Of a DNA stretch of 64,000 nucleotides, positions 43,190-56,266 are shown piece after piece. Both the position numbers and the translations under genes were made by a program. The notes beneath the pieces are model-generated. The model did no database searches, was not told the origin of the DNA, and was given only the letters and a program-made list of their open reading frames with translations. This DNA comes from Amphibalanus amphitrite (lineage: Eukaryota > Arthropoda > Thecostraca > Balanomorpha > Balanidae), in assembly GCF_019059575.1 (NCBI RefSeq), contig NW_024881504.1, positions 1,302,001-1,366,000 of the forward strand. Direction: 5' to 3'. Within the stretch, counting starts at the first letter, position 1. The number at the start of each line of letters is the position of its first letter.

Positions 43190-44074
43190 CCCTCGCCCGT
43201 ATTGGTGTTTTTCCAGCCGCGAACGTATAAGGGGGGGGGGGGTCCGTTGGAACCCCCCCCCCTTGCCGTTTCGCCCCTGATCGAGCTAGAGCTTCGCGGA
43301 AAAAAACGAGCGTGTTGCCCGTGACGAGAGGAAGCCGATGATACCCAATTTTAAGGTTCTAGGTCATTGGTTGACCTTGCAGGTCAGGTCAATGACCCCA
43401 AAGGCGGGAAAATCGGGACTTGTTAGAACGTCGTAAAGTGTGGCTGCTATGGAGTTTTTCGGGGTGCTGGTCACGAATATCATGTTAGTTTTGATCATAG
43501 ATGATGTCTTCATGTATTTAGGCCAGGTCGGGTCAGGTCAGGTCAGGTCAACCAGTAAGGGTATTCGTAGTAGGTGGCAACCGCCTCTGACAGCTTCGTA
43601 ACATGTTACGAAGGCACCAAAACTACTTCGTAAATGTTCATATGGTTGCTAAATTCGAATTCAGCTCCAAAAACTGGCCTAGAAACATGTAAAACTCGAA
43701 AAAGTGAACCGAGGTCATCAAAGGTCAATGACCTGACCTGACCTTCAGGTGACCTTGACACCCACCCTAATGCATGGGGGCAACATCATATCACATGTTT
43801 GAACGCTTGAAACCACGAAAAGACTGCAAACGCGCGGCTAATGCGAGCCGACATACGCCGAATCGCGATTCCAGCCAAACATGGTCTCGAAAAGTAGGTC
43901 ACAGGTCAAAGGTCATTTGGGTCAGGGTCATGAAATTTTCAGGGTAGGTGTGAAATTGATGAACGCGAGGGTACTGAAAGTTTCGTCGCGATCGGCCGCT
44001 TTTTAAGCGAGTTATTCGCGAAAAACCATGGGGGGGTCCGTTCGACCCCCCCCCCCTATACGGGCGAGGGTTAA
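43186..44074. mobile_element. TTAA MITE, H family, reversed copy
   Basis: Reverse of 17636-18519 along its full length. Starts TTAACCCTCGCCCGTATTGG and ends TATACGGGCGAGGGTTAA. The AGGTC pentamer run is at 43525-43551. The left end carries the extra inner tag (GAACGTATAAGGGGG). Confidence 0.88.
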
Positions 44075-44262
44075 GCCTATGGGAAAATACTAAATTCGGA
44101 AAATACTAGAGTCATCCGTTTCGTTCCATCACTTTTGTGCTTTGATACCACAGTACTTAACAGCAGGTCACTTGCTGCTTCTTTGTTTGGTGTACTTATC
44201 CATGGGTCAGGTCAAATGAGGTCAACTGAAATCAAATGACGTTTTTGCCAATAACTTGGCAC

Positions 44263-45480
<1,218 letters not shown>

Positions 45481-45483
45481 TAT

Positions 45484-46080
45484 CTAATGTCTATTCTAGT
45501 GAGAAAATCTCTTCGTTTGGAGAATGAAGCGCTGGACAGCCAGCGCAACGTTAGTTTCAGAGTCCCTATTTGTTTTAGATGGACCCTTCGTTAGAATTTC
45601 AATTTGGGCTTCCCGCGGAATATTTCTGAAGTTGTTTCCAAGCACTGCTGATAAATTGTCGTATAATGTCGTTCGTTCTACATTAAATAGTGGGCATACG
45701 AGTAAGAAGTGTTCCACGTTTTCTTTAGCGCCTCCACATCCACAAGCTGTTGTATTGTTTTTTCCAAATTTATGTTGATCCTCGTGTATGTAGATCAGAG
45801 GCCCTCAGTCTGATTCGTGTATGTAACATGTTTCCTATTTTGGACCCTACATTAAAGAAAAAACGCGGTGGCGTGATTCCTATATATGCGTAGGTAATCT
45901 TATGATATATGTAGTTTCAGCCTGTGGGTGCGGTGCCTATCTTGTAAGGTGGTCCAGCCAAGCTCAGTCCTTAGTCCGGAGGTGGATGTCCGGCGGTGAG
46001 TGGCAGTGATGAGGCGTGCTGCCCTGTTCTTCGCCTTCTCCAGTCGTGATTTGTCAATTGAGGTCTCCGGGCCGGCGCAC
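45484..46080 (-). pseudogene. C-terminal relic of a non-LTR retrotransposon ORF2
   Basis: On the minus strand, 46080-45900 reads KNRAARLITATHRRTSTS...LGWTTLQDRHRTHRLKL, the thumb/connection region that follows RT in CR1- and Jockey-like proteins. After a frame change, 45760-45496 gives a C-terminal Cys/His motif (CGCGGAKENVEHFLLVCPLF). Endonuclease and RT palm are missing, so this is a 5'-truncated, decayed copy. Confidence 0.7.
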
Positions 46081-47022
46081 CGCCGGCGCCCACTATACTG
46101 TGCTTTGGCTGATAATGATCGATCCCTCGCTGGCGCTGCCGCCACCGAGTTCACGACGAATAGGTAGGAAAAAAAAGGAGGGGAAAGAAAAAAATGTAGA
46201 GTAGGTCCCTGTGTCGCAGCGTCACTCCTCTCCTCTCGCGGTCGTGGCCGCTCCCCGACTGAGCTCCCCATGTTATTGCCCGCCCGTCCTGTTTGCGCGT
46301 GCCCGTCCCCCGGGCTCAGTGACGCCGTGGTCGCGGCTGGAGCCCTCAACGGGTCTTATCGGCGGCGGGCGATAAGACGGTCAATATTGTTATATGACAA
46401 TCATATATGGTATCACAGTAGTCGAGGTGAGGACGCACGTACAGGTCCCGCGGGTTTTAAGCGTAGGTTTTGCCTTTCCGGCTATATCTTTTTCGTCTTC
46501 AGCTTTTTAGGCCTGAAGATGTGACCGATTTATTCGTATAGCTCCCTCCCATGATCATGGAAAAAGGTTTGATCGTATGCCGGCTATTTTCGGAGAAATT
46601 AAAAGAAAACCTCAAAATACGCCGTTTGGGGCATTCTGACTGCGGCTTCCCTGCAGTCGCCTATGACTACAGTGGTGCCACCCAACGGGTAGGACGCTGA
46701 AACACAGAGGCATGAATGAATCCAGCGCGTGGTGAACGATGGACAGAGGCGGGACTCGGCAGAGGCTATCACTGCGGCCCGCGCAGGGCGTCCTTGGACA
46801 GCGGGCGAGCCTTCGGGCGCAGTGGTGAGGCCAGAGGTCACGACAGCCAGGCGCTGTTTGGCATAAAGGGAGGGGAGGCGCTCGCCTTAGCCAGCCTCGC
46901 CTCAGCCAACTTAGCCGGTTTGGTGGTAGTGGTGGTGGTGGTGGTGGTGGGTGGGTGGGGGGGGGGGGGCGCAGGCGAGAGGGGCTAGAACGAACGGGAC
47001 TTAAAATAGAATGGAAATGTCG
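46081..47022. other. Unassigned GC-rich sequence
   Basis: No supported gene. A GTG/GGT-rich microsatellite runs at 46920-46970 with a G-run at its end. Open frames here have biased composition and no domain I recognise. Confidence 0.35.
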
Positions 47023-47690
47023 TTACGGAGCGAGCGAAGCGAGCGTAGTCTTTCCTTAGATTAACGGAAATTTCTGAGTATGAGCGGCCGGCCGGCCGGC
47101 CGGCCGTGCGGACGCTTTTGCGAGGCTTATATCTCAGCAACCACTTGACCGATTTACATGCGGTAATTTTTGTAGGGTAGCTTCATTCCTTCTACCAAGT
47201 ATTGGACTATTCCCGATGCATGTGGGTGACCCCTTATGCACGTGCCACGTGCAAAACGAAGAGGTGTCAGTTTTGCAATTGTTGCAATATCTCGGTAACC
47301 ACTGGGCCGATTGGGCTCAAAGTTGGCATGTAGGTAGGCACCCACTAGGCACTGCATATCCATGTGCCAGAGTTGGGGTGCTGCTGCACGTGCGCACGTG
47401 CAGGGGTCGTTTCCAGATCTCGAGAACGGCTCGACAGATTGCGCTCAAATTTGGTACACAGTTAGGGACCGGTTAGTAGGGTGCCGTGCACAAGTCAGTT
47501 ATGACCCATTTTGCACGTGCGCACGTGCAGGGTGCCGCTTCCAGATCTCGAGAACGGCTGGGCCGATTGTGCCCAAATTTGGCACATCGCTAGAGACCGG
47601 TTAGTAGGGTGCCGTGCACAAGTCAGTTGGAGGTACCCCCTCGAAATTCCGCACGTGCAAGGCCCACCCTCTCGCTCGCTCCGTTAGTCG
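47023..47690. repeat. Diverged tandem repeat (about 127 bp) between inverted GGAGCGAGCG edges
   Basis: Units beginning ACGTGCAGGG at 47396 and 47523 are similar over about 110 bp (CCAGATCTCGAGAACGGCT, CCGGTTAGTAGGGTGCCGT), and a weaker unit precedes at 47245. The edges TTACGGAGCGAGCGA (47026) and TCGCTCGCTCCGTTA (47671) are inverted, which suggests a foldback-type element. GGCCGG repeats lie at 47084-47104. Confidence 0.6.
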
Positions 47691-47869
47691 CCCCAAAAGG
47701 CGTTATACTGGTGCCATGGCCAACTTACAATATTTTTTACCTAATAAGCATTTATGAACATTACGAATGAACACACCATATTAAATTGAGAAATATATAA
47801 ATGTTATTTATCGATGTGATCGTTTACTTTTAATGGAAACCCTACTTTTATTAGGGGTGATGAAATGAA

Positions 47870-48509
47870 CCTCTCTCCTTGGTTTTTCCTGAAAAACTCG
47901 GGTAAATAGTAGCGGATAGCAGCGAAGCTTTCAGTGCCGTAAGTTATTTTTCTCACCGTAAGTAAATAAATGCCCATGCGGTCAGGAGTCAGGCTAAGTT
48001 CAGGCCAATGGCCATCTGCAATTGAAAGTTTGCACCTACCCTGAAAATTTCATGACCCTGACCAAAATGACGTCTGGTCTGTGACCAGTTTCTAGAGTCC
48101 ATTATAGGCCAGAATTCGGCGTGTCAGGTCTCATTAACCGTTCGTTTCTAGACTTAAGATTAGAAACGTTCCAACATGTGAAATTGTGTTTGGTCCCTTG
48201 TGTCTTATTTGGCCGAGACCAGCGGAGGAACTTGGCCGGTGCCTTCAGGGCTGCTTAACTACAAATTTGCCGATCTGCGGAGCGCATGGAGCCAATCTAG
48301 CCAGGTTCAAAAGTATCAAAACCACTAGGAATGACATTGCGGCACAGCCAATCTTCAAGGTTTCCGCGCCCCTAGAATATCTGCTGTTTAGCTGCCGGTT
48401 TCCAGTCACATGGCCTAAAGGCGGGGTCACTAGCAATGGAAATGGAAACACGTTGGACAGGCTAGCTGTGAGAAGGATTAACGTTCATTTTAAATACGTG
48501 CATTGTCGC
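47870..48509. mobile_element. Decayed TTAA-element sequence (H-like)
   Basis: Follows the left part of the H family (TTTTTCCTGAAAAACTCGGG, CCTGAAAATTTCATGACC, GAATTCGGCGTGTC) with many changes and no terminus. Confidence 0.5.
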
Positions 48510-49693
48510 TTAACCCGCGCCCCACTGGGGTCTGCGTATAACACGCCCTACTGGGGGGGGGGCTATTCATAGCCCCCCTCCTAACTCCGAAACTACTGGG
48601 CAGATCGTCAAAATTCAAACGGCGTCTGATAGCCCCGGAAAAACTGTCGAGCTAAACCTAATTTCATTGACCTCGGGGTCACCGATGACGTCACAGGTCA
48701 GGTCAAAGTAAAAATTATTAGCATTTTGGCTTGTTCACGTTTTGGGCTCTGGCCGCCGTCTTACAAGTCAGATCAAGCTCATTTTTGGATCACACACTCG
48801 TGAACAGATGCTCTAGATACCCTGAGTGTACCAAGTTTGTACTTTGATTTTCAGGTCAAGGTCAGGTCATCACAGGTCACGAAAATATTATATCATGAGT
48901 CGGTCACGTGACACATGTTTTATGGTCCATTTAGGTCCGAGATTTCGAATTTGATGTCGTCTGTGTCATTGGAGGTCATTTTGAGTTGAATTTAGCTTAG
49001 GTCAGGTCACTTTCAGGTCAAAAAAGGTCAAATTTTGAAGTTGAATTTTTTCAGCAAAAAAGGTGTCTATTGGATGCAGTTGGAGCTCAGAAACACGATG
49101 GTGTTATTTATATTGGCGTACGATGTCAAATACGTGCTGAAAAATTGATTTGGAAAATTAATAATTGTGAATTTTTTGCAATAATGCGTAAAACTTGGCC
49201 ATTTTTGAAGATATTTAGCTAAAACTTGCCAGAGTTAGTTATAATAATGCGTTCTATCACATATATTCCGTTTTTTTCGAAAAGTCAAAAACTTTTTGAA
49301 AAAAATGTAAAAAGATAAATTTTGGATTTTATTATGATAAATTTTCCAAATTTTCAAAAATTCGAAAAGCCGAGATGGCAGTTTAATAGCGCAGTCTATT
49401 CTGAGTCCTCTCATGCAAAGAAATTGGATCTAGCTTAAAAACTGAGCTCTTGGGAGCGATTGCCGTGGTTCAATGTTTTGCGTCGAAATCGGCCGAACAT
49501 GACGTCACTCTGACGTCATTTCCGGCCGACCTATGGTATATACGAAGTTCTTTGACACAAGGTGTCAAATTGATGCAGCCTAAGGTACTGAAAGTTTGGC
49601 GTCGATACGTCAAGCGGTTTGGAAGTTATTGCAGAAAAACGGGAGGGGGGGCTATAAATAGCCCCCCCCCCCCCCCAGTGGGGCGCGGGTTAA
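48510..49693. mobile_element. TTAA MITE, U family, complete
   Basis: Starts TTAACCCGCGCCCCACTGG and ends CCAGTGGGGCGCGGGTTAA. Hairpins GGGCTATTCATAGCCC (left) and GGGCTATAAATAGCCC (right) show the loop sequence shared by both ends. The left end has an extra spacer with a second tag copy (CCCTACTGGGG). AGGTCA motifs run at 48852-48880 and 49001-49030. Confidence 0.9.
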
Positions 49694-49731
49694 TACCTAT
49701 ACCGACCGTTTTCTAAAAAGGCTATTTTTTT

Positions 49732-49918
<187 letters not shown>

Positions 49919-49929
49919 CACGACAAAAA

Positions 49930-50436
49930 CTTCTAGGCAGGTCTAGACCCTTCCGACTATTGGGTCATTAAACTGACTTGGAAGGTCAACGTATGACCTA
50001 TGATCAACGATTGGCCTATGATCTATAAATTGGGTAGGTATCATCGGCTTCCTCTCGTCACGTGCAACATGCTCATTTTTTTCAAAAAGCTCTAGTTTGA
50101 TCAAAAGCCGATCAACTGTGGGGTCTGATCCATCCCCGCCCAAACGTTAGCCATGCGAAAACGCCGATATGGGTGTGAGATATGGCATATTCCTATATAA
50201 ACAATGTTATGTTTTGCTTTTTTAGTGGCTTACATCGATTTTGTTCTAAAAATAACGCAAAAAATCAGCATACAGTGATGTTACTCAAACTTTTACGCCT
50301 AGTTTCCTTTTTTAATGCTGCAAATGCATTCATGCGACATATTTCTTGGTCAGTTTTGTGACAAAGTTTTGGAAACACAGTGCGGCAGAAAGCAAAACTT
50401 TGTTGTGAAACGACCTCCAGCCGCAGCAGGTCACGG
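49930..50436. other. H-family scrap and unassigned sequence
   Basis: 49950-50190 is a decayed right end of the H family (CGGCTTCCTCTCGTCACG, then a mutated terminus). 50190-50436 has nothing recognisable. Confidence 0.45.
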
Positions 50437-51284
50437 TTAACCCTCGCCCCGTTGGGCGGTGGGCAATAAAGCCCCCTGTGTATTTTCCTGAATAGCAAGA
50501 AAACGGCGGCGCGCAGCCCCGCCAAATTTTCTATAGGTACCCGGGCATCAATGTAACACCTTTACACAAAACTTCAAGTCTTAGGTTACCCTAGGTCAGG
50601 AGTTATTGAGGTCAAACTGAGGTCATGTTCGAGCAAAAATGAGCAAAAAACATTATATCTTGAAAGCTCACAAAAGCTACAGTTAACAAGCAATTTCAAA
50701 GCTCTATATCTGGTCGTGTAGAGAAAAAACGGCGCAGAAATTTGACCTAATTTGACCTGACCTTTACCTGGACCTTCACCAGAACATAACCCAAACTGGC
50801 CCCCAAGGGTTGCCTGACCCACATAATCGCATTTGTCATGTAAAATGGACCAGAAAACATGCATCACATAATAGTTATCTTCATATTGTGACCCTCAGTG
50901 ACCTGACCTCTGTGACCTGACGTATCAGTGACCCTAAATAGCAAAATATGTGTTTGACGAACAATTCCCCATCGAAAATAATTGTTATTCATCGATTCCT
51001 TATCAATGAATGGCATGCATTTTACTGGATTTTATAACACATTTCTTGAAATGCCTGTAATCGGTGAAAATTCGACATTCGACCTGAACTGTGACGTCAT
51101 CGGTTTGACCGAGGTCAATGAAATTGAGCCAAAAGGTAGTTCCTCGTTGGGGCCATCCAACACCGTTTGCTGCTTGTCGTTATTTTGCGTGGTTCTCGAG
51201 ATCTTAGGGCCTAGGGGGGGGGGAAATGCTCCCCCCCCCCCAATGGGACCGATGCTCAGGAGACCCTAAGGGGGCGCGGGTTAA
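50437..51284. mobile_element. TTAA MITE, W family, complete
   Basis: Starts TTAACCCTCGCCCCGTTGGG and ends GGGGGCGCGGGTTAA. It is the uninterrupted reverse counterpart of the element split by the LTR retrotransposon at 11507-17518 (shared CCGATGACGTCACAG, GTTTGC(C/T)GCTTGTCG). The right end has an added spacer with a second tag. The GC palindrome is at 50504-50523. Confidence 0.82.
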
Positions 51285-51711
51285 ATGACAGAACTGTTCC
51301 CAAGAAATAACATTACAGTCGTCTCCCGACCTCGGCTAAAACGTTGGACGACTACCTATGAATCGGCACGCTGCCGGCTCACCCCGCCCGCTATCTACGG
51401 GTGGCCTTGACCGTTCAATGCCGATTGGCCAACGGCCGAGGTCGTGCGCTGGTCAGCACGCAGAGAGGACGGGACGCGGTACTGCACATTGTGAGTGACC
51501 TCTGACCTTTCCCCGTCCCCTGACCACATGCCGTGTCGCCGGCCCAGGCGATAAAAACCGGATTTAGCCTCTACGCAGGCTGCCACTCTAACCCTTCCCT
51601 CCCCACTTTACTATGTGCCGTAGTACGCGCTCGCGAGTAACTGGGCGGAGCAAATGGTCACCGATACAGAGGCGGAACTGGTTGCCCTCCCGCTCGCCGA
51701 GCGACCTACCG
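51285..51711. other. Unassigned GC-rich sequence
   Basis: Not similar to anything else in the window. It abuts the truncated RT end of the CR1-like element, so it may be the flank or another insertion. Confidence 0.35.
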
Positions 51712-52632
51712 CTAAAACCCGCGAGACCTGTACATTTGGTATGTATTCAACAATATCTGTCTGGGAATCAAGGGTGCGATTGGAAATAGAGGACTCAGCG
51801 TGCGATTGAATTTTAACAGGACATTATCTACATGTGACTTGAACCTTAGGTCGATAGAAATCGTTACGCCAAGATGCTTATGGGAATCTCGAACGGGAAT
51901 TCCTACGCCACCAAAAACCAGGGTGGGAATTTTACCGTTATTTTTCGTGAAAGTCTGCTGAGTAGTCTTCGTTGCGTTAAAAGTTACAATCCAATTATCT
52001 CCGTAGTGACTGATGCGTTCCAAGTCACGTTGCAGTGATCGTTGAACTTCGTTAACGTTGTCGGCATTGTGACTGGCATACAGTGAGCTGTCATCAGCAA
52101 AAAACAGCATTTCATTGTCGGTGATGCTACTAAGTCCGTTTAAATACAGGATGGCCAGAAGCGGGCCGAGAACAGATCCTTGCGGCACTCCTGCGAATAG
52201 TGTGCGCTGGGTGGATATGGCCTCCCCAACGTGAACTGATTGCTTCCTATCATGAAGGTAAGATTTAAGCCAATCGAGATTTGTGCCTCGTATTCCAAAC
52301 TCTCCGTCACATTTTGCAACTAATCCTTCGTGCCATATCTTTTCGAAATATCTTGATATGTCCAGGTATATGATGGTGTAATCATTTCCGGAGTCCATGG
52401 ATTTGTAAAGTTTGTCGGTGAGGTATGTTAGCTGAAGTTCCGTGTTGTGGCCTGGGCGGTAACCACTTTGTTTTTGTGTTATGAGGGCATTGTTTTGAAT
52501 GTGATCGTATATTTGGGCGAATACGAGCTTTTCGAAGATTTTTGAGAGACAAGGTAGTAAAATGATTGGCCGATGCGATGCAGCTTCTGATGGAGAGCCC
52601 CTTCCCTTATAGATAAGTTTGACAGTTGCCAA
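51712..52632 (-). pseudogene. CR1-like ORF2, reverse transcriptase part
   Basis: About 306 residues of RT: HRPIILLPCLSKIFEK (start of fingers), YLDISRYFEKIWHEGL (first catalytic Asp), VPQGSVLGPLLAILY, and the catalytic FFADDSSLY. The normal SKAFDKVWH box is altered to SRYFEKIWH. The frame changes relative to the upstream part near 52620, and the protein ends after LLNTYQMY instead of continuing into the thumb, so it is truncated. Confidence 0.85.
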
Positions 52633-53171
52633 CTTCCACTGCGTTGGAAATTTTCCTTCGCTTGTTAAAGATGTTAGCTAATGGCTCGGCAGTATACGCG
52701 GCGGTCATTTTAATTAGTTTTACGGGAAGTCCATCAGATCCGCAGGCTTTAGATGCATCCAAACTGTTTATTGTATGCAAAACCGATCTGGGCGTGATAG
52801 GGGTGAAGTGAAATTCCAGTGTTGTTCTGGTGTGACTCGATTTATAGGTCCCAAGTGACTGCAGGTGATGGTCTTTGACGTTTATCTTTGTTTGGGAGCA
52901 GAGGTATGAATTTAGAGCTTCGGCTTTTTCGTGATCTTCGCTAAGAATCTCATCTCCGTCTATTAGAGGAGCCAGTGACGTCTGTTGCTTGAAACCCGTG
53001 ATACTTTTAAGAATTTTATGATATTTATGTGGACTTTTCCTACTTTCCAGTAGTAAATTGACATTAGTTTTTATAGTTTTATTTTTTAGTTTTCTGTTGA
53101 GGCTGGTGACTAGGTTACGCTGGGACCGCCACTTGGCCCAATCTCTCTCTGTTCTTGTGTATTGAGCCCGC
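52607..53171 (-). pseudogene. CR1-like ORF2, region between endonuclease and RT
   Basis: Reads AQYTRTERDWAKWRSQRN...LNRKLKNKTIKTNV, then SITPRSVLHTINSLDASKACGSDGLPVKLIK, the conserved block before RT. The beginning was cut by the TTAA element at 53172; across the element it joins the SELRREMRKRDRLF end of the endonuclease part. Confidence 0.8.
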
Positions 53172-55250
53172 TTAACCCTCGCCCGCACATGCCATTTTCC
53201 CATCCTAGAACGCACATGGGGGGGGGGGGGTGGTTGCCACCCCCCGCGCCATTTCGTTCCTGTTGGAGATAGAGCTTAGCGGTAAAGACCAAAAAGATTC
53301 TTTGGGAAGAGACAAATCCAATGATACCCAGTTTTACCTTCTCAGGTCAGTCATTGACCTTCCAGGTCAGGTCAAACTAAAAATGTTGCTGTTTTAGGTC
53401 ACCGTTGGATATCAAGCGCGCTGCTTGTCATATACCGATGACGATGCCGTTTTCTGGTGCCAAGCCAGCTAGAACCTCTTTGTCACACTACCCGACCAGG
53501 TTTTTGCTGCTAAGGTCATCTCAGGTCAAGTTAGGTCAAGGTCAATAATATGTGTTTGTATGTCTGTGTGTGTCTGTGTGTATACTGATGTGTGCACCGA
53601 TTGTTTATGTGTCCATATTACATGAAATCATGATCTGAGAAGCTTTTACCAAAAATGTAGTCAAAAAATTTCAAAAAAAGTAAATTCAGCTTGCCTAAAA
53701 CGCAATTATCTTAGATGACCTAGGTTGACCTTGACCCTGACCTTGACCTCTGTACATCGTCGAACATGTTTCATGATAGGTGGGAGGTAGGATTGGCATA
53801 AAAGGCCGAAATCAAGGTGTTACCCGCGCCGGGCCGGGGGGGGTGTTTGAACACCCCCCCCTGCGGTTTTTCGCAGATATCTCAAAAACGGCGGCGCGGA
53901 GCGCCGCCGTTTTTGGCACACCTGTTTGTGCATCTTTTCCGCACATGTTGTGAAAATTTCAGACCCAGGTCACCTTAGGTCAGGTCACCAGGTCACGCCA
54001 AGTGACCTCACCTCAGAAAAAATAAGAATGCTCGTCATAGCTATACCGATTGATCGATTGCCTTGAAACTTTCAGCGATTGATTAGAGCAACATTATCTA
54101 TAAAATGGATATCTCGGAATTTTGATATCGGTGACCTAAGGTCAGGTCAATTTTGCGACCTATCCATTATAAGTCAATGGGAGAAAATTGAAAAGCGTCT
54201 GTTTTGCACGAACGTTATTCTAGACACTCTCAAACATCGAGATGTACGTAAAATGGACTCACTGAACCGGAAAATGGCAACTGTGACCCCTCGTTATGTC
54301 CCCGAGGTCATCTCAGGTCACGAACAGAATCTAACAGTTTTTCGCTAATAACTTCTGATAGAGACGTGCTAGAGCGCTGAAAACGCCTTAGATGAGTTCG
54401 GCTCGACGTTGCGGATCGACTGATATGCAACATGACCTTTTCCGGTCAGGTCATGACCTTGACCTGAGGTCAAATTTTCAAGTTGACCTTTCAAGGTCAA
54501 ATTATAGTTCATTCGACGCGTCTCGACGAGAGGAACACGATGGTGGCAAAAGTAATGTCATGACTCTTTTGAGTCAAAAGTTATTGCCGAAAAAACGTTT
54601 TTCGTAAAAACGGCTATTTTTGGAGTTTTTGCCCCCTGGAGGCTAAACCGTTGACCTGAGGTCAAATCTCAGAACATTATTCAGAAAGGTCTGTAAAAGG
54701 GCTATCGAATGCGCTTTTCCGCGGCGCTGTAGCTCTATCGGTTCCCGAGATAGCCGTTGGCAGTTTCCAAAATGTTGAAATAGTGGACATTTGACCTTTG
54801 GTGACCTCTGGTGACCTGACCTTTGACCTGACCCAAAAAATGACCGAAGTGTTTTCGTCCTTATTTTGGACGTTCTTTCGATTGCCGCTTACCGCGTGTC
54901 GCTACGTGGCCCAGGAGCCGAGTTAGAAGGGGGGGTGTTCAGACACCCCCCCGGCCCGGCGCGGAATCTCAGAGCACCGGCCCGGCGCGGGTTAAAAGCT
55001 CACAAGGCCCATAGCCAACGCAAGATGTTGAGAATTGGCCATTTGGGTCATGACATGACCTGAAAAACAAGGTCATATCTCCGAAACCAAAAACCACAGA
55101 AACTTGAAATTTTCAGTGGACATCAAGAAAGGATAGAGGAGCAGCTATACGAAAAATCAGCCTTCTAGCTCTAAAAATGTTGAGTGCAGAGCAGAAAGAC
55201 TACCTGGGGGGGTGGCAACCCCCCCCCCCCCATGTGCGGGCGAGGGTTAA
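53172..55250. mobile_element. TTAA MITE, X family, with a nested element
   Basis: Starts TTAACCCTCGCCCGCACATG and ends CATGTGCGGGCGAGGGTTAA; hairpins GGTGGTTGCCACC and GGTGGCAACC. It interrupts CR1-like ORF2 at a TTAA. Without the nested element it is about 0.9 kb. The left end has the tag twice (GCACATG at 53185 and 53212). Confidence 0.88.
53820..54995. mobile_element. TTAA MITE, Y family, nested in X
   Basis: Left end TTACCCGCGCCGGGCCGG (TTAA mutated to TTAC), right end CCGGCCCGGCGCGGGTTAA with the tag twice. Hairpins GGTGTTTGAACACC and GGTGTTCAGACACC. The GC palindrome GGCGGCGCGGAGCGCCGCC is at 53890-53908. The AGGTCATGACCT palindrome is at 54448-54459. Related copies: 5845-6679 and 26249-27010. 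Confidence 0.87.
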
Positions 55251-56266
55251 AAAGTCGGTCACGCTTACGCATTTCGCGTCTCAGCTCCGACGAGAACCAG
55301 GGTTTGTTGTTACAGATTTTGATTGTTTTCGTTGGTATACGTGATTTAGCAATATGGATGATGGTCGATGTCAGTATCTCGACTGCATCATCGATGTTTT
55401 CGTCCGTAATAGCTTTCCAATCGGTATTTGCAAGTGCTGTAATAAATTCATCGGTGTTCGTTTTTGCATAGTCCCAGACAGTGATTGTTGGGTGCTGATC
55501 TTCAAGCGTTGTCTGAATAGCAAGGGTGATGATCAGAGGCAGATGGTCTATATTGGAGAAGGCCGGCGCGACACCTGATTCTTTTAATAGATAGGGTTGA
55601 TCTACAAAGGCTAAATCTCTGATGTTATGAGTGTTGTTTTGCACGCGCGTTGCAGAATGAATAATTTGCGTTAGATTTATTGCGTCAGCTGTGGTTTTCA
55701 GTTTCGTCTAGAATGAGGTAATAGGGGAGTGGTTTGGCGCATTGGGAGGCGACCAGCAGTTACCCGCGTTTAAAAGTCACCAACGAAAGCTATGAGGTCT
55801 GGACAAAATTTTTGAGCTTCTAAAACACTGTCGGATAGATAATCTAGGAACTCGTCTTGTTCGGTGGAGCATGTGTGAGGCGGGAGATAAGCCGAGCATA
55901 GCAATATGTTTCTTTTGTTTACTCTTACTTTTACCCAAGTGGCTTCAAAGCTTTCACACTCAAGGCTCTGAATTTGTGAAAATGGCAACGTGTTTCATAC
56001 GTAGATCGCTACTCCCCCGCCCTTTCTCGTTCTGTTTTTTTTTTTTTTAACACCGGTGTGTGGAAACCAGACAGGGAATAGAGACTTGGGTGAACTGCCG
56101 TATCGAGTTTAGTTTCGGAGAGGGCAAGAATGCTTATCTCATTCATATCAACAAAGTTTTGCAACTCTTGTAGGCGGACAGGGGCTGTGATAGAGTTAAT
56201 ATTGATCGCAGATATGCTGATATTTTTATAAGGGAGAACGTGACTAGCTTCGGCTTGTGTAGACAT
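55251..56266 (-). pseudogene. CR1-like ORF2, endonuclease part
   Basis: Three frame segments. 56266-56009: NINSITAP and LALSETKLD (catalytic Glu). 55988-55770: LLCSAYLPPHT and FVGDF. 55644-55251: NIDHLPLI (the catalytic Asp-His pair), KPWFSSELRREMRKRDR. At least two frameshifts separate them and a T-run (56034-56048) marks one. AP-like endonucleases nick the target DNA. Non-functional as it stands. Confidence 0.8.

Noticed and set aside
46716-46988. 90-codon frame with Val/Gly tail
   Set aside because: The C-terminal part is a GTG/GGT microsatellite and there is no domain.
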